From NCBI GenBank assembly GCA_900548465.1, contig URKY01000008.1, positions 1-64,000 on the forward strand: 64,000 nt of DNA, read 5' to 3'. A model generated the notes under the pieces. The model was not told the DNA's origin. It was given only the letters and a program-made list of their open reading frames with translations, and ran no database searches. The position numbers and the translations under genes were made by a program. Below, in pieces: positions 53,131-61,690 of this stretch (positions within the stretch are counted from its first letter, which is position 1; each line of letters starts with the position of its first letter). This DNA comes from an uncultured Eubacterium sp. (GTDB taxonomy: Bacteria > Bacillota > Clostridia > Lachnospirales > Lachnospiraceae).

Positions 53131-56100
53131 ATGAAAAAACGGATTTTATCAGTAGTTTTGACTGTAGCCATGGTGCTGGCGTCTTTAGTTTATCAGCCGG
53201 CAATAAAAGAAGTTAAGGCCGCAGCATGGAATTTGGTGTGGAGCGACGAGTTTGATGGAAACTCTCTTGACACCGGCGTATGGACACGTGAGACAGGAGG
53301 CAGCGACGGTGGAGGCTGGGGTAATAATGAACTTGAGTATTATACGGATCGTACAGATAACTCTTATGTTTCAGACGGAACATTAAAAATAGTAGCTAGA
53401 AGAGAAAATTATGGGGGATGCAGATTTACATCTGCCCGTTTAAAATCAGCAGGAAAGAAAAGCTTCAAATATGGAAGAATGGAAGCACGAATCAAAGTAA
53501 ATGGCGGTAATCAGGATGGTGTATGGCCGGCATTTTGGATGATGGGTGATGATGGAACGCCATGGCCATGGTGCGGTGAATTAGATATTATGGAGCATGC
53601 TAATTCAAGAAATTATGTGGAAGGAACCATTCATTGGAATGCAGGTGGCTCTTCCTATGGTACGGCATATAACCATATATTTTGGGGAAGTTATAGCGTT
53701 CCGGCATACTATTACTATAGTGACAACACAAATAATGGTATTAATGGATGGCATACATACGGTGTAGTATGGACAGACAGTACTATTCAGTGGTATGTGG
53801 ACAATCATGTGTATTTAACAGCTTACCTTACACCTGATAATGCATATGCATTCCAGAAAAATCATTACTTCCTGTTAAATCTGGCTTTAGGCAGTAATTC
53901 TACAGGTTATACAGGAAATGTAGCACCTAATGATTCATTCCGGTCTGCAACAATGGAAGTAGATTATGTAAGGGTATTTTCGGGAAGCGGAGATTTAAAT
54001 GATACGAATATTGGAGGAACAGTAACTGAACCTACAACACCATCGGATGGGTATACTGCCCTTGCTAACAATACAGTTACAACTATAGGAGACTGCTCTC
54101 TTTATGCCGGCAGCTGGGATAATGGAGCAATCAGCTATAAAGGAAGTAAATTGTCTGATTTGAACGTAAGATTAGATAGTACAAGTGGCAATCCGGGTAC
54201 ATGGGGAACTCAGTTAAAGTACCCGATGAATTTAATACAAGGGAAAAAATATAATGTAACTTTGAAATTTGATTCAACAAAATCAGGAACAATGTATTGG
54301 AAAAATGAAGGCTCCAGTGATACGGTGGATTTAGGTACAGCTCAATATGCTGTTAATGCGGGAACAAACACTAAAACCATACAGATAACGGCAGATTCGA
54401 AAAACACGGCAGTTATGGAAATGAGTGGAATGCCGGCAGGAACGGTTCTTAATAATATCAGTATTTCAGCTATTCAGGAAGCTGATGAAACAACGGCTAA
54501 ACCGGCATATCAGCCACAACCTGGTAATTTTGATGCATTTAATACAATTGAAGCCGAAAATTATACAAGCAATAATGGTGGTGTGATTGACGAAAACTCA
54601 TCTGCCGGCAATGGGCATAACATTGGAGGAATTCTCGATAAAACATCATTAACTTATGGAACTGTTAACTTTACTGAACCTGCATCATCAATTAATTTTC
54701 AGTATTCATGTCCACAGGATTGTGGGGGAACTGCAGATGTGTACTGTGATGGCACAAAGGTAGGAACAGTTACATTAAATTCTAATGCTTCATCATGGAA
54801 TGAATATGGCAATGTAACAGCAAAACTTGACTCAGTAATAACAACAGGAGTACACTCCATTAAACTTTTGTTTAATACAAAAGATGGTTCAGCATATGCA
54901 TGTAATTTGGATTATTTTAGTTTTAACAAGGCAAGTGAAGATCAGTTTGTTCCATCGGGATATACAACTGCAACAGTTAACCAATGGATGACGTCAGGTA
55001 AATGGGGGTGCTATTTTGGAAATTGGAACGGCACTGCTTCCGGTTCATACAAATGGATATCTGACGCAGATTATAACATATATGTGGATCAGGCTAACAA
55101 AGGCACAGAGTGGTTAGTACAGGGAAGTTACACGGGAAATGTAACGTCAGGTCATACCTATAAGGTATCAGTAGATGTGACATCTACTAAAGATTGCTTC
55201 GTTGGTATGAAGGAAGGCATTTCAAACGATAAGGAAACTCAGGTATATACTGATTTAACTGCCAATAGTACGAAGACTTTGACAGGTACATATAAAGTGA
55301 CAAATAATCAGATAAAGGTTATGTTTGAATTAGGAAAAAGTGTTGAGTCAGGAACAAACATTAATTTTAAAAAAATTAAAATTGAGGACATTACTTCGGG
55401 AATAATAAATCCACAAACTACAGTTGCTCCAACAACAAAGGAGGCACCAACAGCATCACCAACTACCGTGGCACCTACAGTAGTAGGAGAGGATGATTCA
55501 ATTCCTGCACCGGTTGGCTTGACGTATGCAGGAAATGAAACACTTCCGTACTATTTTGCATGGCAGTCACCGGCTGATGACATAGAAAGCTATAACGTAT
55601 ACGTTGATGGAAAATTTGTAGCAACATCAAATGTAGCAGCTATTAACTTAACATCGGAGGCTTTTTCAAGTGGAAATGGTGATTACATAGTTTCTGTTAG
55701 ATCAGTAAGAAATGGTAAAGAATCTAAGGCAACTTCAATAACTTATACTTTCGCAGGTGGATCGGGTGAAAAGCCAACTACAGTAGTACCGACAACGGTT
55801 GCACCAACAACAAAGGCAGTACCAACTACAGTTGCACCAACAACAAAGGCAGTACCGACGACGGTTGCACCAACAACAAAGATACCTACAACAGTTGCAC
55901 CAACAACAAAGGCAGTACCAACAACGGTTGCACCAACAACAAAGGAGGCACCAACAGCATCACCAACTACCGTGGCACCTACAGTAGTAGGAGAGGATGA
56001 TTCAATTCCTGCACCGGTTGGCTTGACGTATGCAGGAAATGAAACACTTCCGTACTATTTTGCATGGCAGTCACCGGCTGATGACATAGAAAGCTATAAC

Positions 56101-57318
56101 GTATACGTTGATGGAAAATTTGTAGCAACATCAAATGTAGCAGCTATTAACTTAACATCGGAGGCTTTTTCAAGTGGAAATGGTGATTACATAGTTTCTG
56201 TTAGATCAGTAAGAAATGGTAAAGAATCTAAGGCAACTTCAATAACTTATACTTTCGCAGGTGGATCGGGTGAAAAGCCAACTACAGTAGTACCGACAAC
56301 GGTTGCACCAACAACAAAGGCAGTACCAACTACAGTTGCACCAACAACAAAGGCAGTACCGACGACGGTTGCACCAACAACAAAGATACCTACAACAGTT
56401 GCACCAACAACAAAGGCAGTACCAACTACGGTTGCACCTACAACAAAGGCAGTACCAACTACGGTTGCACCTACAACAAAGGCAGTACCAACAACGGTTG
56501 CACCAACAACAAAGGCAGTACCAACAACGGTTGCACCTACAACAAAGGCAGTACCAACTACAGTTGCACCAACAACAAAGGCAGTACCAACAACGGTCGT
56601 ACCTACAACAAAGGCAGTACCAACTACGGTTGCACCTACAACAAAAGAGATGCCAACAGAGTTTGCAACAACCACAGAAGCATCTGTTGATAAAGGAATT
56701 TTAAATACAGATGAGAACGGTATAAATGAAGTTAATAATAAAATTTCAAAATTGAATGCAGACAAAGGTGATATGGCAGGATCTTCATTTGCGAAAGTTA
56801 TGTTAAAGGCTAAATCAGGTAAAAAGAAAGTAAGCCTTTCATGGAAAAAAGTTACAGGGGCAACTGAATATATCATATACGGTTCAGCCTGTGGCAAGAA
56901 TAACAAAGTCGTAAAAATAAAGATGGTAAAAGGCAAAAAAGTCAGCATTAAAAAGTTAAAGAAAGGAAAATTCTACAAATATATGATTGTTGCGGTGAAT
57001 GGCAACAAGGTAGTAGCGGTATCTAAGGTATGCCATATAGCTACAAAAGGCGGAAAATATGGCAATGTTAATAAGATTACTTTAAATAAAAAGAAAATTA
57101 CACTCACTAAAGGTAAAAAATTCAAAATAAAAGCAAAAGCAAAGAGCGACAAAAAAGTAAGAAATCACATTGCAAAATTCAGATATGAATCAACAAATAC
57201 AAATGTTGCTGAGGTAAGTAGCAAAGGTGTTGTTAAAGCCATTGGCAAAGGAAAGACTGTTATATATGTATTTGGACAGAATGGAATTTCTCAAAAGATT
57301 AATGTAGTTGTGAAATAA
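53131..57318 (+). CDS. Giant secreted GH16 beta-glucanase with carbohydrate-binding, Fn3-like and Ig-like domains
   Basis: About 1395 aa. Signal peptide (1 to about 31), GH16 catalytic domain (about 33-285) with motif ELDIME (nucleophile Glu150, acid/base Glu155, laminarinase-type spacing), three beta-sandwich modules likely to bind carbohydrate (about 305-450; 460-605, CBM6-like with FNTIEAENYTSN; 610-755), two near-identical Fn3-like modules (PAPVGLTYAGNETLPYYFAW) set in Thr/Pro linkers, a long TTVAPTTKAVP repeat array, an Fn3 domain and a Lys-rich Big2 domain. ATG at 53131 follows GGAAGGAG. Likely degrades beta-1,3 or mixed-linkage glucan outside the cell. No LPxTG anchor. Confidence 0.92.
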   Translation: MKKRILSVVLTVAMVLASLVYQPAIKEVKAAAWNLVWSDEFDGNSLDTGVWTRETGGSDGGGWGNNELEYYTDRTDNSYVSDGTLKIVARRENYGGCRFTSARLKSAGKKSFKYGRMEARIKVNGGNQDGVWPAFWMMGDDGTPWPWCGELDIMEHANSRNYVEGTIHWNAGGSSYGTAYNHIFWGSYSVPAYYYYSDNTNNGINGWHTYGVVWTDSTIQWYVDNHVYLTAYLTPDNAYAFQKNHYFLLNLALGSNSTGYTGNVAPNDSFRSATMEVDYVRVFSGSGDLNDTNIGGTVTEPTTPSDGYTALANNTVTTIGDCSLYAGSWDNGAISYKGSKLSDLNVRLDSTSGNPGTWGTQLKYPMNLIQGKKYNVTLKFDSTKSGTMYWKNEGSSDTVDLGTAQYAVNAGTNTKTIQITADSKNTAVMEMSGMPAGTVLNNISISAIQEADETTAKPAYQPQPGNFDAFNTIEAENYTSNNGGVIDENSSAGNGHNIGGILDKTSLTYGTVNFTEPASSINFQYSCPQDCGGTADVYCDGTKVGTVTLNSNASSWNEYGNVTAKLDSVITTGVHSIKLLFNTKDGSAYACNLDYFSFNKASEDQFVPSGYTTATVNQWMTSGKWGCYFGNWNGTASGSYKWISDADYNIYVDQANKGTEWLVQGSYTGNVTSGHTYKVSVDVTSTKDCFVGMKEGISNDKETQVYTDLTANSTKTLTGTYKVTNNQIKVMFELGKSVESGTNINFKKIKIEDITSGIINPQTTVAPTTKEAPTASPTTVAPTVVGEDDSIPAPVGLTYAGNETLPYYFAWQSPADDIESYNVYVDGKFVATSNVAAINLTSEAFSSGNGDYIVSVRSVRNGKESKATSITYTFAGGSGEKPTTVVPTTVAPTTKAVPTTVAPTTKAVPTTVAPTTKIPTTVAPTTKAVPTTVAPTTKEAPTASPTTVAPTVVGEDDSIPAPVGLTYAGNETLPYYFAWQSPADDIESYNVYVDGKFVATSNVAAINLTSEAFSSGNGDYIVSVRSVRNGKESKATSITYTFAGGSGEKPTTVVPTTVAPTTKAVPTTVAPTTKAVPTTVAPTTKIPTTVAPTTKAVPTTVAPTTKAVPTTVAPTTKAVPTTVAPTTKAVPTTVAPTTKAVPTTVAPTTKAVPTTVVPTTKAVPTTVAPTTKEMPTEFATTTEASVDKGILNTDENGINEVNNKISKLNADKGDMAGSSFAKVMLKAKSGKKKVSLSWKKVTGATEYIIYGSACGKNNKVVKIKMVKGKKVSIKKLKKGKFYKYMIVAVNGNKVVAVSKVCHIATKGGKYGNVNKITLNKKKITLTKGKKFKIKAKAKSDKKVRNHIAKFRYESTNTNVAEVSSKGVVKAIGKGKTVIYVFGQNGISQKINVVVK
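55429..56426 (+). repeat. Tandem 504-bp direct repeat inside the GH16 gene
   Basis: Two copies with period 504 bp (168 codons), starting at 55429 and 55933. The sequences read the same for about 494 bp until 55923/56427. Each unit contains one Fn3-like module plus part of the Thr/Pro linker. The phase is preserved. Absence of silent differences indicates a very recent duplication or gene conversion. Confidence 0.9.
55790..56650 (+). repeat. 33-bp coding minisatellite (TTVAPTTKAVP)
   Basis: An 11-residue unit, TTVAPTTKAVP (33 bp), repeated about four times in the first linker (55790-55940) and about ten times in the second (56290-56650), with variants KIP, VVP and KEM. Codon variants (ACA/ACT/ACG for Thr) are present, so it is older than the 504-bp duplication. 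Gives a flexible, likely O-glycosylated or extended linker. Confidence 0.9.
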
Positions 57319-57332
57319 GAAATGTAATAATT

Positions 57333-57375
57333 AAGGAGCGTTGTACTGGTTTTAGATTAGGACAATGCTCCTTTT
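57333..57375 (+). terminator. Terminator after the GH16 gene
   Basis: A 12-bp stem (57333-57344 with 57362-57373), 17-nt loop, right arm ending CTCCTTTT. Confidence 0.7.
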
Positions 57376-57409
57376 AGATTGAGGCTTACGTCAATGATGA
57401 ATCATTCTA

Positions 57410-57757
57410 TTAGTAATTGTGTAATCTTCCAATCAAATCTTAAGTTAATAGCTTGTAATTACGCAAAAAGCATATCAAAGAGTTGTAAATTGTGTAATTG
57501 ATCGATTAAATCACAAGTTAAGAGCTTGTAATTACGCAAAAAGTATATCAAAGAATTGTAAATTGCGTAATCAGCCAGTCAGATTACAAGTTAAGAGCTT
57601 TTAATTACGCAAAAAACATATCAAAGAATTGTAAATTGTGTAATATTCCAATCAATTCACAAGATAAGAACTAGGAATTACACCAAAAGCATGTCGAAAA
57701 ATAGTAATTGTGTAATTCACCCAAAACACAAGAATTACAACAAAAGCACATCAAAAA
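57410..57757. repeat. Intergenic array of 73-bp tandem repeats with internal inverted repeats
   Basis: The landmark ATTACGCAA (or variants) recurs at 57458, 57531, 57604 and 57677, exactly 73 bp apart, with a decayed copy at 57734. Each unit also has TTGTAAATTGYGTAAT, giving an inverted repeat ATTACGCAA / TTGCGTAAT separated by about 24 bases, plus a CACAAGTTAAGAGCTT segment. No ORF or promoter-like spacing. Copies drift toward the right end. Confidence 0.85.
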
Positions 57758-57786
57758 AAAGAACTGCAAATATTGCAGTTCTTTTA
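57757..57786. terminator. Bidirectional terminator
   Basis: A perfect 13-bp stem, AAAAGAACTGCAA (57757-57769) with TTGCAGTTCTTTT (57773-57785), 3-nt loop. Serves the minus-strand gene ending at 57798. Confidence 0.85.
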
Positions 57787-57797
57787 GTTATACATAT

Positions 57798-58373
57798 TTA
57801 ATTATCATTGTTTTCATATATATTCTGATAAATTTGTTCAGTATATTCAGAGATAAGTGCTTCATCGGCATTTTCAAACTGATGCATCAGTTTGTCTTTG
57901 ATTTTGTCTGCTCTGCTGAAATAAAGAATTTCAACGGGTTCATTCAAATCAAGACCTTCATCAAGCATTTCCTTAGTTATGTTGTTTTTGGCCCACTGAA
58001 GGAGTTCCTCAATCAAGGCATCTTCCTTATCTGCTTCGATTTTTACCTGCTTTGCATGCATAAATGAAACAATCCCTGCAATTATAAATATAATAAAAAC
58101 TCCACCCATTACGGAATCAAAGAGCCATGCAGTAGAAGAATTAAGAGGTATATTTATAGTATCAGTCAGAACCAGAATCATAAATAAAACACCGATAATT
58201 CCGACAATAAGCATGGTAGATGCAGAAGAAGTTATATCCTTATATTCATCAGAAAGTCTGGTAAATGAGGGAATTTTATTTTCAGTAAAATCATGTAATT
58301 CTTTTGGAATCGCATTTTCATTTATTTTTTCTTCTGGATTTTCATTAGGTTGTGTGTTAATGTTATCAGGCAT
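57798..58373 (-). CDS. Hypothetical two-helix membrane protein
   Basis: 191 aa, start ATG at 58373 (MPDNINTQPNENP) because AGGAGGA lies 8 bases upstream. A polar N-terminus is followed by two membrane helices (about residues 52-72 and 85-108; MLIVGIIGVLFMILVL, GGVFIIFIIAGIVSF) and an acidic helical C-terminal domain. Not recognised as a named family. It resembles proteins often listed as hypothetical in Lachnospiraceae, sometimes with cytoplasmic acidic tails. Confidence 0.7.
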   Translation of the reverse strand: MPDNINTQPNENPEEKINENAIPKELHDFTENKIPSFTRLSDEYKDITSSASTMLIVGIIGVLFMILVLTDTINIPLNSSTAWLFDSVMGGVFIIFIIAGIVSFMHAKQVKIEADKEDALIEELLQWAKNNITKEMLDEGLDLNEPVEILYFSRADKIKDKLMHQFENADEALISEYTEQIYQNIYENNDN

Positions 58374-58495
58374 AAGCAAAATTCCTCCTGTAAGATTTAT
58401 TATGTATGAATGTTTGTAATCATAAATTTTATTTAATTATATACTATTCAGTAGTCTTACACAAGACAAAACTATGGTAATGCGAGGTGAGTAAA

Positions 58496-58975
58496 TTGAA
58501 AATATCAGTTTTGACAGTTGGAAAAATAAAAGAGAAATTTTACACTGAAGCAATAAATGAATATTCAAAAAGACTATCGAGATATTGCAAGTTGGAAATT
58601 GTTCAGGTACCGGATGAAAAAACAGTAGAAAACTGTTCGGAAATTGAAGCAGATATTGTAAAACAGAAAGAGGGAGAGAGACTACTTAAACATATACCTG
58701 AAAATGCATATGTTATTACATTGGAAATACAGGGAAAGCAATTAGATTCCGTTGAAATGGCAAAGAAAATAAATCAATTGGGAATACAGGGAAACAGTCA
58801 TATTGTTTTTGTTATAGGTGGTTCATTGGGGCTTCATAAATCTGTTTCAAATCGTGCGGATTATAAACTGAGTTTTTCAAAAATGACATTTCCGCATCAA
58901 TTAATGAGAGTTATTTTATTGGAGCAGATATATAGAAGTTTCAGAATAATTAACAATCAGCCATATCATAAATAA
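58496..58975 (+). CDS. rlmH: 23S rRNA (pseudouridine1915-N3)-methyltransferase RlmH
   Basis: 159-aa SPOUT methyltransferase modifying helix 69 of 23S rRNA. Begins KISVLTVGKIKEKFY; the SAM-binding knot contains VFVIGGSLGLHKSV and FSKMTFPHQLMRVILLEQIYRSFRI; ends NNQPYHK. Start TTG at 58496 is chosen because GAGGTGA is 5 bases upstream and the family aligns here; the GTG at 58487 lies within that SD. Confidence 0.96.
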   Translation: MKISVLTVGKIKEKFYTEAINEYSKRLSRYCKLEIVQVPDEKTVENCSEIEADIVKQKEGERLLKHIPENAYVITLEIQGKQLDSVEMAKKINQLGIQGNSHIVFVIGGSLGLHKSVSNRADYKLSFSKMTFPHQLMRVILLEQIYRSFRIINNQPYHK

Positions 58976-58980
58976 TAATA

Positions 58981-59009
58981 TTGAAAAAGTATACATTATT
59001 ATGTATAAT
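58981..59009 (+). promoter_or_regulatory. Promoter for the amino-acid ABC transporter
   Basis: TTGAAA (58981-58986), 17 bp, perfect TATAAT (59004-59009). A short inverted repeat TTGCA / TGCAA (59017-59021, 59032-59036) lies just after the predicted start and could be an operator. Confidence 0.7.
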
Positions 59010-59064
59010 AATCATGTTGCACATTTATGAATGCAATATTGATATGATTTAGGAGGAAAAAATA

Positions 59065-59847
59065 ATGAAGAAAGTATTATCATTAGCATTAGTAGTATGT
59101 TTGTCAGTTACAATGCTTTGCGCATGTGGAAGCGACAGTAAGACAGAAGCAAAAAAAGAAAGCAATAAAACACTTTCAATGGCTACAAACGCAGAATTTC
59201 CACCATATGAATATGTGGACGGAGATAAGGTTGTAGGTATTGATGTTGATATAGCACAGGCTATAGCTGATAAATTAGGGATGAAGTTAAAAGTTGATAA
59301 CATTAACTTTGATTCAATTATTCCTGCAGTTACATCAGGAAAAGACCAAATTGGTATTGCAGGTATGACTGTAACAGAAAAGAGAAAGAAGAGTGTTGAT
59401 TTTACAGACTCTTATGCTACAGGTGTTCAGGCTGTTATTGTAAAAGAAGATTCAAAGATTAAAGATGCAGCTGATCTTACAAAGAAAGGTGCAAACAACA
59501 AGATTGGTGTTCAGTTAGGAACAACAGGTGACCTTTATTGTACAGATGATATTGAGAACGCAGGATTAGGTAAAGTTGAAAAATACAACAAGGGTGCTGA
59601 CGCTGTTCAGGCATTAGTTAGTGGAAAAATCGATTGTGTTGTAATTGATAATCAGCCTGCAAAAGAATTTGTTAAAGCAAACAAGGGCTTAAAGATTCTT
59701 GATACTGCATATGCAGAAGAAGATTATGCAATTGCACTTGCAAAGGATAATTCAGAATTAAGAGACAAGATTAACAATGCTTTAAAGGAATTAAAAGCAG
59801 ATGGAACAATCCAGAAAATTCTTGATAAATATATAACAGCAGAATAA
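59065..59847 (+). CDS. Polar amino-acid ABC transporter, substrate-binding lipoprotein
   Basis: 260 aa. Lipoprotein signal with lipobox LCAC (lipidated Cys21), then a periplasmic-binding-protein type 2 fold: NAEFPPYEYVDGDKVVGIDVDIAQAIADKLG, GMTVTEKRKKSVDFTDSY and IDCVVIDNQPAKEFV. Captures a polar amino acid, perhaps cystine, glutamine or arginine. First gene of the three-gene operon. SD TAGGAGG. Confidence 0.93.
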   Translation: MKKVLSLALVVCLSVTMLCACGSDSKTEAKKESNKTLSMATNAEFPPYEYVDGDKVVGIDVDIAQAIADKLGMKLKVDNINFDSIIPAVTSGKDQIGIAGMTVTEKRKKSVDFTDSYATGVQAVIVKEDSKIKDAADLTKKGANNKIGVQLGTTGDLYCTDDIENAGLGKVEKYNKGADAVQALVSGKIDCVVIDNQPAKEFVKANKGLKILDTAYAEEDYAIALAKDNSELRDKINNALKELKADGTIQKILDKYITAE

Positions 59848-59861
59848 GTTATAGAATAATA

Positions 59862-59890
59862 AAAGCTGCCGTTTTTACGGTAGCTTTATT
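59862..59890 (+). terminator. Intra-operon hairpin between binding-protein and permease genes
   Basis: A 10-bp perfect stem, AAAGCTGCCG (59862-59871) with CGGTAGCTTT (59878-59887; G-U allowed), 6-nt loop, then ATTTTG. Likely a partial terminator or 3' stabiliser that gives extra binding-protein mRNA. Confidence 0.65.
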
Positions 59891-59907
59891 TTGAATAAGA
59901 GGTTAAT

Positions 59908-60675
59908 ATGCAGGAAATGTTATTTAATGGTATGTTATTTAAAACAAACTTTTTAAGCTCTTTAAGTTTTAAAGAGCAGCTTCATATGTGTTTTTTAGAC
60001 GATAATTATTGGAAGTTGTATTTATCAGGCTTGGGAAATACACTTTTGATTACATTCTTTGCACTTATTATCGGTGTAGTAATTGGTGCAGTAATTGCAA
60101 TTATCAGAACAACATATGACAACACATATAAAGAAAAACGTAAAGGCGCCGGAAAAGTCGTACTTTGGTTTTTTAATTTAATAGCTAAAGTATATTTGAC
60201 AGTAATACGTGGTACCCCTGTTGTAGTACAGATAATGATTATTTTCTTTATTGTATTTCAAAGTTCCAATGCTAAAATACCAATTGCAGCATTGGCATTT
60301 GGTATAAATTCAGGAGCATATGTTGCGGAAATTTTCAGAAGTGGAATTATGTCAATTGATGCAGGTCAGATGGAAGCAGGACGAAGCCTTGGATTTAATT
60401 ATATTCAGACTATGTGGTTTGTAATTATTCCACAGGCGTTTAAGAATGTTTTGCCTACATTGGGAAATGAGTTTATTGTATTATTGAAAGAAACAGCTGT
60501 ATGTGGATACATTGGTCTTATGGATCTGACAAGAGCGGGTGACTCGGTAAGAGCGGCTACATATGTGCCATATTTCCCACTTCTTTTTATAGCTGCAGTA
60601 TATCTGATAATGGTAATGTTCTTTACATGGTTACTTGGAAAATTAGAAAGGAGGCTGAGAAATGATGAACGTTAA
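59908..60675 (+). CDS. Polar amino-acid ABC transporter, permease
   Basis: 255-aa HisM/GlnP-type permease with about five membrane helices. The family opening [34 protein letters not shown] and the EAA loop [27 protein letters not shown] (ATPase contact) are clear. It overlaps the ATPase gene by 14 bp. The family acts as a homodimer or heterodimer; only one permease is present here, so a homodimer is expected. Confidence 0.94.
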   Translation: MQEMLFNGMLFKTNFLSSLSFKEQLHMCFLDDNYWKLYLSGLGNTLLITFFALIIGVVIGAVIAIIRTTYDNTYKEKRKGAGKVVLWFFNLIAKVYLTVIRGTPVVVQIMIIFFIVFQSSNAKIPIAALAFGINSGAYVAEIFRSGIMSIDAGQMEAGRSLGFNYIQTMWFVIIPQAFKNVLPTLGNEFIVLLKETAVCGYIGLMDLTRAGDSVRAATYVPYFPLLFIAAVYLIMVMFFTWLLGKLERRLRNDER

Positions 60676-61411
60676 TGAGTCTCTAATAATAGCAAAAGGT
60701 ATAAAAAAACATTATAAAGATGGAAAAATAAAAGCCCTAGATGGTGTCGATCTTGAAATAAAGAAAGGTGAAGTTGTGGTAATTATCGGACCATCAGGTT
60801 CGGGAAAATCAACCATGCTTAGAACACTTAATTTGCTGGAAGTTCCAACGGAAGGAAATCTTTATTTCGAAGGTGTGGACATGACCGGTAATAAAGTCAA
60901 CATAAATGAACACAGAAGAAAAATGGGAATGGTATTCCAGCATTTTAATCTGTTCCCACATATGACGGTTTTAAAGAACATGACAATTGCACCTATGAAG
61001 CTTTTAAAGAAGAGTAAGGAAGAGGCCAAGGCAAAAGCCATGGAACTTTTAAAAATCGTAAGTTTAGAGGATAGAGCTCAGGCATATCCAGCACAGTTGT
61101 CAGGTGGACAGAAACAGAGAATTGCCATTGCAAGAGCACTTTGTATGGAACCGGATGTAATGCTTTTTGATGAACCTACATCCGCCCTTGATCCTGAAAT
61201 GGTAGGAGAAGTACTTAATGTAATGAAGGATTTAGCAAAACAGGGCATGACAATGGTTGTAGTAACACATGAAATGGGATTCGCAAGAGAAGTTGCATCC
61301 AGAGTAATATTTATGGATGAAGGAAGAATCATAGAAGAAGGAACACCTTCCCAAATTTTCGACAACCCACAAAATGAGAGAACAAAAACATTCTTATCAA
61401 AAGTAATATAA
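60662..61411 (+). CDS. Polar amino-acid ABC transporter, ATP-binding protein (GlnQ-like)
   Basis: 249 aa. Walker [11 protein letters not shown]-loop [17 protein letters not shown], signature LSGGQKQR, Walker [18 protein letters not shown]-loop VVTHEMGFA. The C-terminus [19 protein letters not shown] is typical of the PAAT group. Start in the ATGATG at 60662 within the end of the permease gene (translational coupling). Confidence 0.95.
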   Translation: MMNVNESLIIAKGIKKHYKDGKIKALDGVDLEIKKGEVVVIIGPSGSGKSTMLRTLNLLEVPTEGNLYFEGVDMTGNKVNINEHRRKMGMVFQHFNLFPHMTVLKNMTIAPMKLLKKSKEEAKAKAMELLKIVSLEDRAQAYPAQLSGGQKQRIAIARALCMEPDVMLFDEPTSALDPEMVGEVLNVMKDLAKQGMTMVVVTHEMGFAREVASRVIFMDEGRIIEEGTPSQIFDNPQNERTKTFLSKVI

Positions 61412-61464
61412 AAGTCATATAGAAAAATTAAATACTTCGAAGGTTCGAAAAAGTAATGGTATTA

Positions 61465-61669
61465 CAAAAGAGAACCGGAAAGATAAAAAACACTTTGAAA
61501 AAATAATTGGAAGTATTTCGTAATCTTTGCGAGCATAGCTACAATTGCGGAGCGCTGTTTGAAGCCACGAAGTGGCTGAGTTTGCGGGAGCAATTGTTAA
61601 TATGCGGCGGAGCAAAGATAGAAATACGACATATTTTTCAAAGTGTTTTTTATCTTTCCGGTCCTTTTG
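61465..61669. repeat. Large nested palindrome / hairpin element (about 205 bp)
   Basis: The outer arms (61474-61502 and 61634-61662) are perfect 29-bp inverted repeats, extended by CAAAAG/CTTTTG at the ends. Inside, further pairs continue toward the centre: GTATTTC/GAAATAC, TCTTTGC/GCAAAGA, GCATA/TATGC, ACAATTGC/GCAATTGT and a central hairpin AGCCAC-GAA-GTGGCT (61563-61577). The core is distinctly more GC-rich than its surroundings. No ORF. The right flank is next to the polysaccharide deacetylase stop, so it may also act as a terminator. Confidence 0.85.
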
Positions 61670-61690
61670 GATAGTGTTAATTTTTTGAAA

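Noticed and set aside
55790..56650. 33-bp repeats resembling a CRISPR array
   Set aside because: Repeats are contiguous, in frame with the coding sequence and without spacers.
55799..56704. Gln/His-rich ORFs (HQQQRQYQ repeats) in a plus-strand alternative frame
   Set aside because: Shadow of the same repeat array within the GH16 gene.
56247..56948. A 233-codon minus-strand ORF with a repeated VVGTAFVVGAT pattern
   Set aside because: It is the antisense of the Thr/Pro repeat array; stop codons are missing only because the 33-bp unit lacks them in that frame. No SD and no real start.
57410..57757. 73-bp repeats as a CRISPR array
   Set aside because: No alternating conserved repeat/unique spacer pattern; variation is spread along the unit and no cas genes are present.
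57708..58067. A plus-strand 119-codon ORF over the repeat end and the 57798 gene
   Set aside because: It crosses a strong bidirectional terminator and is antisense to a better-supported gene.
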